DNA of 64,000 nt from Ancrocorticia populi (GTDB lineage: Bacteria; Actinomycetota; Actinomycetes; Actinomycetales; Actinomycetaceae). The position numbers and the translations under genes were made by a program. Positions 43,700 to 52,509 of this stretch are shown here, piece by piece. The stretch covers positions 806,001 through 870,000 of the forward strand of contig NZ_QETB01000001.1 of NCBI RefSeq assembly GCF_003123745.1, in the 5' to 3' direction. Every line of letters starts with the position of its first letter. Within the stretch, counting starts at the first letter, position 1. The notes beneath the pieces were generated by a model. It did not search any database and was not told where the DNA came from. It worked only from the letters and a program-made list of their open reading frames with translations.

Positions 43700-43717
43700 A
43701 ATGGAATTAATTCCATT
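43700..43717. promoter_or_regulatory. 18-bp perfect palindrome in the pflB leader
   Basis: AATGGAATTAATTCCATT lies 29 bases before the pflB start. It is either a second operator or a leader hairpin. No known site was recognised. Confidence 0.55.
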
Positions 43718-43746
43718 ACGGACTACCCATCCAGGAGAGACAAACA

Positions 43747-45852
43747 ATGGAGCGTACCAGCGCAGAAGCCGAGGCCACGACCCAACAGGCGTGGGAGGGC
43801 TTCACCACCGGAGACTGGACCGAGAACATCGATGTCCGGGACTTTATCCAAAAGAACTACACCCCTTACCTTGGCGATGCCGAGTTCCTGTCCGGGGCTA
43901 CTGAGAAAACTCTTCGGGTGTGGGACACGCTCGAAAAGGACTACCTGTCCGTTGAGCGTGAGCGCCGTGTTTACGACGTTGATACGAAAATCCCCGCGGA
44001 TGTCGATGCTTTCCCGGCTGGTTACATCAGCGATGACGATAATGTCATTGTTGGCCTACAGACCGATGTTCCTCTCAAGCGTGCGATGATGCCGAACGGC
44101 GGATGGCGCATGGTCGAGACGGCGATCAAGGAAGCTGGCAAGGAACCAGATCCCCAGGTCAAGGACATTTTCACAAAGTACCGCAAGACGCATAATGACG
44201 CAGTCTTCGATATCTACACCCCGAACATTCGCGCGGCGCGTTCCTCGCATATCGTCACGGGACTGCCGGACGCATACGGCCGCGGTCGCATCATCGGTGA
44301 CTACCGCCGCGTGGCGCTGTACGGCATTGACAAGCTGATCGCTGACAAGCAGCAGGACAAGGATGCCGTTAAGGACCAGCCCTTCTCTGAGAACTGGGCG
44401 CGTTACCGCGAAGAGCATTCGGAGCAGATCAAGGCTCTGAAGAAGCTCAAGAATATGGCGGCTGCATATGGCTTCGATATTTCCGGCCCGGCCAAGACGG
44501 CTCAGGAAGCTGTTCAGTGGACGTACTTTGGCTACCTTGCCTCGGTGAAATCGCAGGACGGCGCCGCAATGTCCTTCGGCCGCCTCTCCGCCTTCTTCGA
44601 TGTGTACTTCGAGCGCGATCTTGCCGCTGGCCGCATCACTGAGCAGGACGCTCAGGAAATGATCGATGCGCTGGTGCTGAAGCTCCGCATCGTCCGCTTC
44701 CTGCGCACGATCGATTACGATCAGATCTTCTCCGGCGATCCGTACTGGGCAACGTGGTCCGATGGCGGCTTCGGCGATGACGGCCGTACGCTCGTTACCA
44801 AGACGTCGTTCCGTCTGCTGCAGACTCTGCGTAATCTTGGCCCGGCTCCCGAGCCGAACATCACCATCTTCTGGAGCGAGAACCTGCCAGAGGGATACAA
44901 GGCCTTCTGCGCCGCGATTTCGATCGAGACCTCTTCGATTCAGTACGAATCTGACGAGCAGATCCGCTGCCATTGGGGCGACGATGCCGCGATCGCGTGC
45001 TGTGTTTCCCCGATGCGCGTGGGCAAGCAGATGCAGTTCTTTGGCGCTCGCGTGAATGCCGCCAAGGGGCTCCTGTACGCCATGAATGGTGGCCGCGACG
45101 AGATGTCTGGTAAGCAGATCGTTAACGGCTTCGAGCCCATCACGGGCGACGGCCCGCTGGACTTCAACGAGGTCTGGTCCAAGTACGAGGACATGCTCGA
45201 CTGGGTAACCGGCACGTACGTGGAGGCGCTCAACATCATTCACTACTCGCACGATAAGTACGCTTACGAGGCAGTCGAGATGGCGCTGCATGATTCGGAC
45301 ATCGTCCGGACCATGGGCTGTGGCATTGCCGGGCTTTCGATCGTTGCCGATTCGCTCTCCGCCATTAAGTACGCCAAGGTCACTCCGGTACGTGATGAGA
45401 CCGGCTTGATCGTGGACTACAAGACCGAGGGTGACTTCCCCACGTATGGGAATGATGACGACCGTGCGGACGAGATCGCGGCAACCGTTGTGCACACCAT
45501 TATGAGCAAGATTAAGTCCATTCCGCTCTACCGCGATGCAGTGGCAACTCAATCGGTGCTCACGATTACCTCGAATGTGGTGTACGGCAAGGCTACGGGG
45601 TCCTTCCCGTCTGGTCACAAGGCTGGCACGCCATTCGCTCCCGGCGCCAACCCGGAGAACGGGCTGGATTCGCACGGCATGGTAGCTTCGATGCTCTCCG
45701 TGGGTAAGCTGGACTACAACGACGCGTTGGACGGCATCTCGCTCACCAACACGATCACGCCTTCCGGTTTGGGGCGGAATAAGGATGAGCAGGTGTCCAA
45801 CCTAGTTGGCATTCTGGACGCCGGATTCGTTCCCGAAGACGCAGATCTCTAG
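43747..45852 (+). CDS. pflB: Pyruvate formate-lyase large chain lacking the glycyl radical domain
   Basis: This 701-residue chain carries the PFL barrel with the catalytic Cys pair in [14 protein letters not shown] and the ending [13 protein letters not shown]...[10 protein letters not shown]. It stops where full-length PflB (about 760 residues) would continue into the C-terminal glycyl radical segment; that segment is encoded by the next gene. The stop is followed by a fresh ribosome site and ATG. The enzyme cleaves pyruvate to formate and acetyl-CoA anaerobically. Ribosome site CAGGAGAG precedes the ATG. Confidence 0.93.
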   Translation: MERTSAEAEATTQQAWEGFTTGDWTENIDVRDFIQKNYTPYLGDAEFLSGATEKTLRVWDTLEKDYLSVERERRVYDVDTKIPADVDAFPAGYISDDDNVIVGLQTDVPLKRAMMPNGGWRMVETAIKEAGKEPDPQVKDIFTKYRKTHNDAVFDIYTPNIRAARSSHIVTGLPDAYGRGRIIGDYRRVALYGIDKLIADKQQDKDAVKDQPFSENWARYREEHSEQIKALKKLKNMAAAYGFDISGPAKTAQEAVQWTYFGYLASVKSQDGAAMSFGRLSAFFDVYFERDLAAGRITEQDAQEMIDALVLKLRIVRFLRTIDYDQIFSGDPYWATWSDGGFGDDGRTLVTKTSFRLLQTLRNLGPAPEPNITIFWSENLPEGYKAFCAAISIETSSIQYESDEQIRCHWGDDAAIACCVSPMRVGKQMQFFGARVNAAKGLLYAMNGGRDEMSGKQIVNGFEPITGDGPLDFNEVWSKYEDMLDWVTGTYVEALNIIHYSHDKYAYEAVEMALHDSDIVRTMGCGIAGLSIVADSLSAIKYAKVTPVRDETGLIVDYKTEGDFPTYGNDDDRADEIAATVVHTIMSKIKSIPLYRDAVATQSVLTITSNVVYGKATGSFPSGHKAGTPFAPGANPENGLDSHGMVASMLSVGKLDYNDALDGISLTNTITPSGLGRNKDEQVSNLVGILDAGFVPEDADL

Positions 45853-45884
45853 AGTTACAAGGATATTTGAAAGGAAGCCATACC

Positions 45885-46136
45885 ATGGCAGCTATGACAT
45901 ATGAAGAGCGGCTTGCGTCCATGAAGGCAGCTCGCGAGGATCACGGCGGTGTACAGGGCCTGTACCACGCCAACATCAACGTGCTGGATCGTTCCACCCT
46001 TGAGGATGCCATCGATCACCCCGAGAAGTACCCGAACCTGACAGTTCGCGTTTCCGGCTACGCGGTGAACTTCGTGAAGCTCACGAAGGAGCAGCAGCTG
46101 GACGTTCTCTCGCGTACCTTCCATCAGAGCGCGTAA
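45885..46136 (+). CDS. grcA: Stand-alone glycyl radical subunit of PFL (GrcA/YfiD-like)
   Basis: This 83-residue protein has the glycyl radical motif [18 protein letters not shown], preceded by [25 protein letters not shown] and ending in SRTFHQSA, the standard PflB C-terminus. It has its own ribosome site (GAAAGGAAG). It must associate with the large chain to make an active enzyme; GrcA proteins elsewhere repair oxygen-cleaved PFL, but here no complete PflB is present in the operon. Confidence 0.92.
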   Translation: MAAMTYEERLASMKAAREDHGGVQGLYHANINVLDRSTLEDAIDHPEKYPNLTVRVSGYAVNFVKLTKEQQLDVLSRTFHQSA

Positions 46137-46146
46137 GTGATCACGA

Positions 46147-47016
46147 TTGACTGAAACAGTCGTACTGGGGGCCGCTGGCGATCAGGATTTCCTGTCTCCA
46201 GCGGCCCGCCCGCATGGTGCGGGCGTTGCGGGCCTCGAAGAGCTCTCGGATCTAGAGCGTGCAGATCGCTTAAAGCGCATGCGTTCTGGGGACCTGGGGT
46301 CCATCCATTCGTGGGAGCTAGTGACTGCTGTGGACGGGCCAGGCACCCGCATGACCACCTTCTTTTCCGGGTGCCCGCTGGCCTGCCAGTATTGTCACAA
46401 CCCGGACACGCTCCAGATGCGCAACGGCGAGCCCGTAAGCGCGGAGGAGTTGCTGCGGCGCATCAGGCGCTACCGGCGCATCTTTAAAGCCACCGGAGGC
46501 GGCATCACCCTTAGCGGTGGCGAGGTGCTGATGCAGCCCGCATTTGCGCAGAAGATTCTGCGTGGCGCCAAGCTGATGGGCGTCCACACCGCCCTCGATA
46601 CGTCGGGCTTTCTGGGGGCACACGCCTCGGATGAAATGTTGGACGATGTGGATTTGGTGCTGTTGGACGTGAAGTCCGGCGATCCCGACACCTATAAAGA
46701 GGTCACAGGGCGCGCCTTGGAGCCTACGATTCGATTCGGGGATCGCCTCGCGGAAAAGCGTATCGAGATCTGGGTGCGGTTTGTGCTGGTACCCGGTCTC
46801 ACTGACGATCCGGAGAACATCCGAAAGGCCGCGAAGATTGCTCGGCGTTGGACCAGTGTGAGCCGCGTTGAGGTGCTCCCGTTCCACCAGATGGGCCGGG
46901 ACAAGTGGGCCAGCCTCGGGATGCCCTACAAGCTCGAGGACACGAAGCCGCCCACGAACGAGGCCGTTGAGGCCTGCCGCGAAATCTTCCGCAGCGAGGG
47001 CTTGAACGTTATTTAG
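46147..47016 (+). CDS. pflA: Pyruvate formate-lyase activating enzyme
   Basis: This 289-residue radical SAM enzyme has the cluster motif CPLACQYC preceded by SIHSWELVTAVDGPGTR, plus GGGITLSGGEVLMQ and LLDVKSGDPDTYKEVTG, all typical of PflA. It generates the glycyl radical, here on the small chain. The TTG start is weak; the roughly 50 residues before the conserved part are not conserved, so a start nearer residue 46 is possible. Confidence 0.93.
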   Translation: MTETVVLGAAGDQDFLSPAARPHGAGVAGLEELSDLERADRLKRMRSGDLGSIHSWELVTAVDGPGTRMTTFFSGCPLACQYCHNPDTLQMRNGEPVSAEELLRRIRRYRRIFKATGGGITLSGGEVLMQPAFAQKILRGAKLMGVHTALDTSGFLGAHASDEMLDDVDLVLLDVKSGDPDTYKEVTGRALEPTIRFGDRLAEKRIEIWVRFVLVPGLTDDPENIRKAAKIARRWTSVSRVEVLPFHQMGRDKWASLGMPYKLEDTKPPTNEAVEACREIFRSEGLNVI

Positions 47017-47257
47017 CGCGCGGCGTCATTTCAACTCCGTATAGCGGGGTTTGAGTGTATAAAAGACCGATTCTCGGGCGTTTTTGGAGTTGACATGCGT
47101 CGGCCGGTTGTGGCGGGCCTTGCGCGTGCGCGTATAACTCCGGTTTTTATGGCTTCTCAGGCATTTGAGCACGCAGCCCTCGCTATTTCGAGTTATAAAT
47201 GCCTTGGTATTTGGTTCATCCCTAGACAAGTCCGGTTAACCGAATAATGATGGATAT

Positions 47258-48634
47258 ATGAGCAACTATGCGGTTCACAATCCCAATACCGGCGAAATCG
47301 AAGAGCGTTTTGACTCGTTGAGGCCCGAAGAGGTCCCAGCGGTCATTGACCGGGCACACGAGGGGTTCCTCAAGTGGCGCGAGACCCCGATGGAGGAGCG
47401 AGCCGCGGTGCTGCGGCGATTTGCGGAACTGGTTGAAGAGGAGGCTGATCGTCTCGCCCGCATCATTGGGCGGGAGATGGGCAAGCCCCTTAAAGATGGG
47501 CTTGCTGAGACTGTCACCTTGGCAAAACACGGTTGGTGGTTTGCCGATCATGCGCCCGAGATCCTTGCAGACACCGTGATTGATGCTTCCGATGGCGTCA
47601 AGACCTACGTTAAGCATGACCCACTCGGGGTGATCCTCGGGATCATGCCGTGGAACTTCCCGTATAACCAGATCGCCCGCTTTGCACTGCCGCAGCTCAT
47701 GGTGGGCAACGCGATTCTTATGAAACAGGCATCCATATGCCCGGTGTCCTCCGCCGAGTTTCAGAAGCTGTTGGAGCGAGCAGGGCTTCCCGAAGGTGTG
47801 TACACCAACATCTATCTTGATTCTGGTGATGTCGAGGCCGTTCTCACGGATTTTCGTGTCAAGGGATTCTCCATAACTGGCTCGGAGGCGGCGGGTTCCT
47901 CGGTTGCTGCGATCGCGGGTGCCAACATGAAGCGCTCGGTCCTAGAACTGGGCGGCAACGATCCGATGGTCATTCTGGATGCCGCGGACGTGCCTGCCAT
48001 GGCTGAAAACGCCGTGCGCCTGCGCCTCTTCAACGCTGGTCAGGTGTGTACCTCTCCGAAGCGAATAATTGTGCACGCAGATATTTACGATGAGTTTGTT
48101 GAGGCCGCCGCCGATGCAATCGGGCGCATGAAGGTTGGTCCATTCGATGGGGAGGATACGGACATGGGTCCGGTTTCCTCGGTCGAGGCACGCGACGAGG
48201 TTGTGGAGCGCGTTGCCCAAGCGGTCCGAGACGGCGCTACGCTTCGCTTCGGAGGAAAACCGATTGACCGCCCTGGCGCTTACATGGAACCCGCACTTCT
48301 GACCGATGTGGGATTAGAGCAGGACATTTCGTGTAAGGAGTTGTTTGGGCCCGTGGTTGTTATTTATAAGGCCGATAACGATGACGACGCCCTGCGGATA
48401 GCCAACGCAACCGAGTACGGACTCCAATCCTCGGTATGGAGCCAAGATATGGCGAAGGCCGAGCAGTTCGCACACAAGGTCAACGCGGGGATGACCCTCA
48501 TCAACGCACACCGTGAATCCAGCCCGGAATGGCCGTTCGGTGGGATCAACCGGTCCGGTTACGGGCGCGAGGAAGCGGCTTGGGGGCTCACGCTGTTCAC
48601 GAACGAGCACGCGTTCCGGGTCCACGAGGCGTAG
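47258..48634 (+). CDS. NAD(P)-dependent aldehyde dehydrogenase, succinate-semialdehyde type
   Basis: This 458-residue protein has the catalytic Cys in FNAGQVCTSPKR, the general base Glu in LELGGNDPMV and the cofactor loop ITGSEAAGSSVA. Length and PWNFPYNQIARF block fit the short GabD1-like semialdehyde dehydrogenases. It has its own 241-base upstream gap and ends at a terminator. The physiological substrate is inferred only. Confidence 0.85.
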   Translation: MSNYAVHNPNTGEIEERFDSLRPEEVPAVIDRAHEGFLKWRETPMEERAAVLRRFAELVEEEADRLARIIGREMGKPLKDGLAETVTLAKHGWWFADHAPEILADTVIDASDGVKTYVKHDPLGVILGIMPWNFPYNQIARFALPQLMVGNAILMKQASICPVSSAEFQKLLERAGLPEGVYTNIYLDSGDVEAVLTDFRVKGFSITGSEAAGSSVAAIAGANMKRSVLELGGNDPMVILDAADVPAMAENAVRLRLFNAGQVCTSPKRIIVHADIYDEFVEAAADAIGRMKVGPFDGEDTDMGPVSSVEARDEVVERVAQAVRDGATLRFGGKPIDRPGAYMEPALLTDVGLEQDISCKELFGPVVVIYKADNDDDALRIANATEYGLQSSVWSQDMAKAEQFAHKVNAGMTLINAHRESSPEWPFGGINRSGYGREEAAWGLTLFTNEHAFRVHEA

Positions 48635-48657
48635 CTGACTAGCATCTGAATTAGGGG

Positions 48658-48684
48658 AGCGCCGGCACAATGTGCCGGCGCTTT
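48658..48684 (+). terminator. Terminator after the aldehyde dehydrogenase
   Basis: AGCGCCGGCACA and TGTGCCGGCGCT form a very stable stem followed by TTT, 24 bases after the stop codon. Confidence 0.8.
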
Positions 48685-48705
48685 CCTATGTTGGCGAGCA
48701 TGATC

Positions 48706-48719
48706 GGGACTAATGTCCC
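48706..48719. promoter_or_regulatory. DosR-like palindrome upstream of nrfHA
   Basis: GGGACTAATGTCCC, flanked by ATC on the left and GAA on the right, is the closest of the three sites to the mycobacterial DosR consensus. It is 155 bases before the nrfH start. Confidence 0.65.
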
Positions 48720-48874
48720 GAAACTGGATGGAAATACGTAAGGCATGGCTTTTATTAAGGGTATTTCAGTGTAAATAGATGGTAGCGGCCTATCGCGGTA
48801 AATAGACTCAACCTAACCAAACTTCTGTGATGTTGCGGAAGAACAGTTGGCGGATCTTGAGGGGGATCAGCGCG

Positions 48875-49363
48875 ATGGAAGGGCACCGTGCAAAGCGCAA
48901 GCGGTCGGGTGCGTCCATTCTGGCCTTCATCGCTGTATTCGCTGTGGGTATGATGATTGGCCTTGCCGCTTACACCTTTGTGTACGCGAAGGGCTTTTCC
49001 TATCTTTCCTCGGATCCAGAAGCGTGTATCAACTGCCACATCATGGAGGATCAATACGATGCCTGGCAGGCTGGAGTTCACTCGGATGTTGCCACATGCG
49101 CGGACTGTCATCTTCCCCATGACAACGTAGTTCACAAGTTTTATGTGAAGGCGGAAGACGGCTTCCTGCACGGCCTGAAGTTCACCACGGGTTGGCATCC
49201 CGAAAACATTGAGGCTCGGGATTCCAGCCTCGAAATCACCAATACCGCCTGTCTCGAGTGCCACGCGGATATTACGTCAGATATTCGCCACCTCGGCTAC
49301 GCGGATAACGATGAAGTCTTTGACTGCGTGAGGTGTCACAGCGGCGTAGGACATGATGACTAA
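48875..49363 (+). CDS. nrfH: NrfH, tetraheme quinol dehydrogenase
   Basis: This 162-residue protein has one N-terminal membrane anchor (ILAFIAVFAVGMMIGLAAYTF) and four haem c motifs: CINCH, CADCH, CLECH and CVRCH. It passes electrons from menaquinol to NrfA on the outer face of the membrane. Start 48875 follows GAGGGGG; an in-frame ATG 16 codons upstream has no such site. Confidence 0.95.
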   Translation: MEGHRAKRKRSGASILAFIAVFAVGMMIGLAAYTFVYAKGFSYLSSDPEACINCHIMEDQYDAWQAGVHSDVATCADCHLPHDNVVHKFYVKAEDGFLHGLKFTTGWHPENIEARDSSLEITNTACLECHADITSDIRHLGYADNDEVFDCVRCHSGVGHDD

Positions 49364-49373
49364 GGAGGGGACC

Positions 49374-50825
49374 ATGAGCGAGGAAGCGATCCCGAAACGG
49401 CGGCTCTATAGGCGGCCGTGGTTCCTGGTGCTAATAGCACTGGGGGCCGGCATTATTACGTTCGTTATTGCCATGCTGCTCACTGACATTTTTTCCAAAC
49501 AGCAGGAGACCACCAACTCCTTCACTCAGGTTGTAGATCTTGACGAGACCACCGTAGATCCCGCGATCTGGGGGCAGAACTTCCCAGTTCAGTACGAGGC
49601 TTACAAGCAGACTGCCGAGTTCACCGAATCCGAGCACGGGGGCACGATGGTGCCCCACGACGTTGAAGGGGACCCGCGCACTGAGGTTGCTTCGTCCAAG
49701 TTGGAAGAGGATCCGCGGCTCGTCACCATGTGGGACGGGTACGCCTTCGCTGTGGACTACCGCCATGCTCGTGGGCACGAGTACATGACGCTGGATCAGC
49801 AGTACACCAAGCGAAACACAGAGTTTGACCAACCGGGCACCTGCCTAAACTGCCACGCTTCCATGCCCGCCATCTATGACGAGCTAGGTGACGGCGATAT
49901 TACTGCGGGCTTCGAGTCTCTGGGATCGATGAGCTTGGACGATGCACTCGAGCTGGCGGACCATCCCGTCTCCTGTATCGATTGCCACGATCCCGAGACG
50001 ATGGCGCTGCGTATCACGCGTCCCGCCTTCGAGAATGGCATCGCAGCTCTCAAAGCCAACGAAGGCGTTGAGGACTATGACGTGAACCGCGACGCCACCC
50101 ACAACGAGATGCGGAGCTATGTTTGCGCCCAGTGCCACGTGGAGTACTACTTCGCTGGCGACGAGAAGATTCTGACCTTCCCATGGGATAACGGACTCGC
50201 GATCGATGACATCTGGGAGTACTACGAGGACACCGGGCACACCGATTTCACGCACGCTACCACCGGTGCGGATATCGTCAAGGCACAGCATCCTGAGTTC
50301 GATATTTGGTCCCAGGGCGTCCATGCACAAAACGGGGTGAGCTGCGCTGATTGCCATATGAACTATGAGCGTAACGGCGCCTCGAAGGTGACGAACCATC
50401 AGATCACCACGCCCATGGAAGATGTGAACGCCTCATGCGGAACCTGCCACAACAACACCGGTGACGGCAAGCTTGAAGAGCGGGTAGCGCAAATTCAGGA
50501 CAGGTTTATCCAATCCCGCGACATCGCGTTCGATGCACTCGTGGCGCTGATCGATGACATTGAGGCCGCTCAGAACGATGGTGATGTGTCAGAAGAACAG
50601 ATCAAGCTGGCTCAGGACTACCAGAACAAGTCCAGCTTCTACATCGATTACGTGTACTCGGAGAACTCGTACGGCTTCCACGCCCCGGACTACACCCAGA
50701 CCATCCTTGCCGACGCACTAGACGATGCCCGAAAGGGACAGCTTGCCCTCAAGGGTGTTTCGGCTGAGGACCTCGAGGCGTCCGACGTCACCGTAAGCAA
50801 CAGTGAGGCAAAGAATGCCGATTAA
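49374..50825 (+). CDS. nrfA: NrfA, pentahaem cytochrome c nitrite reductase
   Basis: This 483-residue protein reduces nitrite to ammonium. It has an uncleaved-looking N-terminal helix (FLVLIALGAGIITFVIAMLL) and five haem motifs: CLNCH, CIDCH, CAQCH, CADCH and CGTCH. The first, active-site haem has CXXCH where the classical enzyme has CXXCK, placing it in the His-ligated NrfA group. The active-site Tyr region (HVEYYF) and the His before haem 4 (HAQNGVSC) are present. Start 49374 has AAGGAGGGG upstream. Downstream genes supply cytochrome c maturation. Confidence 0.95.
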   Translation: MSEEAIPKRRLYRRPWFLVLIALGAGIITFVIAMLLTDIFSKQQETTNSFTQVVDLDETTVDPAIWGQNFPVQYEAYKQTAEFTESEHGGTMVPHDVEGDPRTEVASSKLEEDPRLVTMWDGYAFAVDYRHARGHEYMTLDQQYTKRNTEFDQPGTCLNCHASMPAIYDELGDGDITAGFESLGSMSLDDALELADHPVSCIDCHDPETMALRITRPAFENGIAALKANEGVEDYDVNRDATHNEMRSYVCAQCHVEYYFAGDEKILTFPWDNGLAIDDIWEYYEDTGHTDFTHATTGADIVKAQHPEFDIWSQGVHAQNGVSCADCHMNYERNGASKVTNHQITTPMEDVNASCGTCHNNTGDGKLEERVAQIQDRFIQSRDIAFDALVALIDDIEAAQNDGDVSEEQIKLAQDYQNKSSFYIDYVYSENSYGFHAPDYTQTILADALDDARKGQLALKGVSAEDLEASDVTVSNSEAKNAD

Positions 50826-51642
50826 TGGCGGCGACGGCAACGGACCTGACCTTCCCAAAGGAGAAGGCGGTCAGGTCCCCGTTTCCCCCGATCGCATGGA
50901 ACTCCTTCGTGAGTATCTGGAGGGCGCACCCGAGGAACTAAGCGACTGGGCTGGGGAGCGCTTGGTGGAACTGGACGGTTCGGTGGAAGCGGATACTGGG
51001 GGAGCCGCGGATAGTGCTGGCCCTGAAGACTCTGAAACCGCCGGCTCAGAAACCGAGGAATCCGACGATTTCTACAACGATATGGAGGGCGAGGATGACC
51101 TTGTCCACGATCGAATGGGGAAACGGAGAAATCGCGGGGGAAAAGCGGATAACCCGGAGCTATCTGCTGGTGGCATGGGTGGAAAAAGCAAGGTTCTTCT
51201 GGCATTGGTTCTGGTAGTGGGTGTGATTGGCGGTGTGTACGTTGCCGGACAAGGTGGCGATGAGACGCCTAGCGCAAGTACCCTCACGATGAATTCCGAT
51301 AGTCAGGATTCAACACAGCGTAAAGCTGAACTAGCCGACGCGATCGAAGAGAACCCCGAGGCAATCGATGAACGCCTTGAACTGGGCGTTCTCTACTTCA
51401 ATGATCGGGATATCGAACAGGCGCAAGAGCAATGGCTGAAGGTCACGGAGCTTGAGCCTGAGGCAGTTGCTGCTTGGTACAACCTCGGATTTAGCTACCT
51501 CTCGGAGGAACCTGCGGACACAGAGGCGGCATACGCGGCATGGGAGCGTGTGATTGACATTGATCCCGATTCTCAAGAGGCGCAGACCGTCAAGATGCAC
51601 ATGGAAGGGCTGACCGATCCGGTTGAGAGCCCGGAGGAGTGA
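50815..51642 (+). CDS. Membrane-anchored TPR protein of the nrf operon
   Basis: This 275-residue protein has an acidic, disordered N-terminal cytoplasmic part, one membrane span (KVLLALVLVVGVIGGVYVAG) and a C-terminal tetratricopeptide region (ERLELGVLYFNDRDIEQAQEQW, AWYNLGFSYLSEE). Layout and context resemble NrfG/CcmI haem-lyase chaperones. It overlaps nrfA by 11 bases; a GTG 4 codons upstream is the alternative start. Confidence 0.7.
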   Translation: MPINGGDGNGPDLPKGEGGQVPVSPDRMELLREYLEGAPEELSDWAGERLVELDGSVEADTGGAADSAGPEDSETAGSETEESDDFYNDMEGEDDLVHDRMGKRRNRGGKADNPELSAGGMGGKSKVLLALVLVVGVIGGVYVAGQGGDETPSASTLTMNSDSQDSTQRKAELADAIEENPEAIDERLELGVLYFNDRDIEQAQEQWLKVTELEPEAVAAWYNLGFSYLSEEPADTEAAYAAWERVIDIDPDSQEAQTVKMHMEGLTDPVESPEE

Positions 51643-51645
51643 CCA

Positions 51646-52497
51646 GTGGATTCTGTAACGCTCCCACTCGCATTTGCGGCAGGCATCGTGACATTTGCGT
51701 CACCGTGCTTCCTGCCGATCATCCCCGTGTTCCTCACTTATTTGGCTGGTAGTACACGCCTGAAGCCAATGCCCGCGGTTCAAGGCGTGCTCGTTGCTCA
51801 AGGTGGAGAGGTCTCCACCCTTCCGCAGGATCGGTGGCAGGCGGTGCCCGCTACTCGGTCGGGGACCGCGGCGAGTGGTTCAGACGGGGCCTCTGTTTTG
51901 CCCCGGACCGTTGTTTCGGCCCGGTCCACGCGGCGGCGGGCACTCACCCATGCGCTCGCGTTTTCCGGAGCATTCACCCTGATCTTTGTGGCGTTGTGGG
52001 CGGTGATCTCTGCGGTGGGCTGGGTAGCCGCGGATCTGCGCGAACCAATGCGCATCGTGGGAGGAATCGTCCTGATCCTTCTCGGGCTGTTCGCGGCGCG
52101 GATCGTCAAGTTTCCGCCTTTAGATCGGGCCCGGAGCTTCCGGCAGGTTCCCGCGGGGGAGCCGACCGTAGCGAAGTCGGTGCTTCTCGGGCTGGCCTTC
52201 GGCGCGGGGTGGTCTCCCTGCGTCGGTCCAGTACTGGGGTTGATCCTTGGCATGGCGCTCACGCGAGAGACCGCTCTCGCGGGGTTGGGCTTGCTTTTGC
52301 TGTTCTGCCTCGGAATCACGACGGCATTCGTGCTAGTGGCGCTGGGTATTGACGGGCTCATGGGGCTCCTGACCAGGTTGAGCCACCATTTCCAAACAAT
52401 TCAAGTGATCGGCGGGATTCTTATGATCATCATGGGGTTTCTTCTGATTGCAGATTTACTCGCCCCACTCAGCGGTACTAGCTGGGTGACGATCTAA
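51646..52497 (+). CDS. ccdA: CcdA, thiol-disulfide electron carrier for cytochrome c maturation
   Basis: This 283-residue six-span membrane protein carries the paired Cys motifs FASPCFLPIIPVF near residue 18 and GWSPCVGPVLGL near 190, which shuttle reducing power across the membrane. An unusual hydrophilic stretch of about 60 residues follows the first helix (about 40-100), longer than in typical CcdA. GTG start, 3 bases after the TPR gene. Confidence 0.9.
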   Translation: MDSVTLPLAFAAGIVTFASPCFLPIIPVFLTYLAGSTRLKPMPAVQGVLVAQGGEVSTLPQDRWQAVPATRSGTAASGSDGASVLPRTVVSARSTRRRALTHALAFSGAFTLIFVALWAVISAVGWVAADLREPMRIVGGIVLILLGLFAARIVKFPPLDRARSFRQVPAGEPTVAKSVLLGLAFGAGWSPCVGPVLGLILGMALTRETALAGLGLLLLFCLGITTAFVLVALGIDGLMGLLTRLSHHFQTIQVIGGILMIIMGFLLIADLLAPLSGTSWVTI

Positions 52498-52509
52498 TGA
52501 GGAGGATCA

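Noticed and set aside
44056-45675. 539-codon minus-strand frame opposite pflB
   Set aside because: Antisense to the conserved PFL chain, with no domain resemblance.
45840-45890. Frameshift or nonsense mutation explaining the short pflB
   Set aside because: The small gene has its own ATG, ribosome site and extra N-terminal residues, and the break lies at a domain border with 32 non-coding bases; a simple mutation would not give this.
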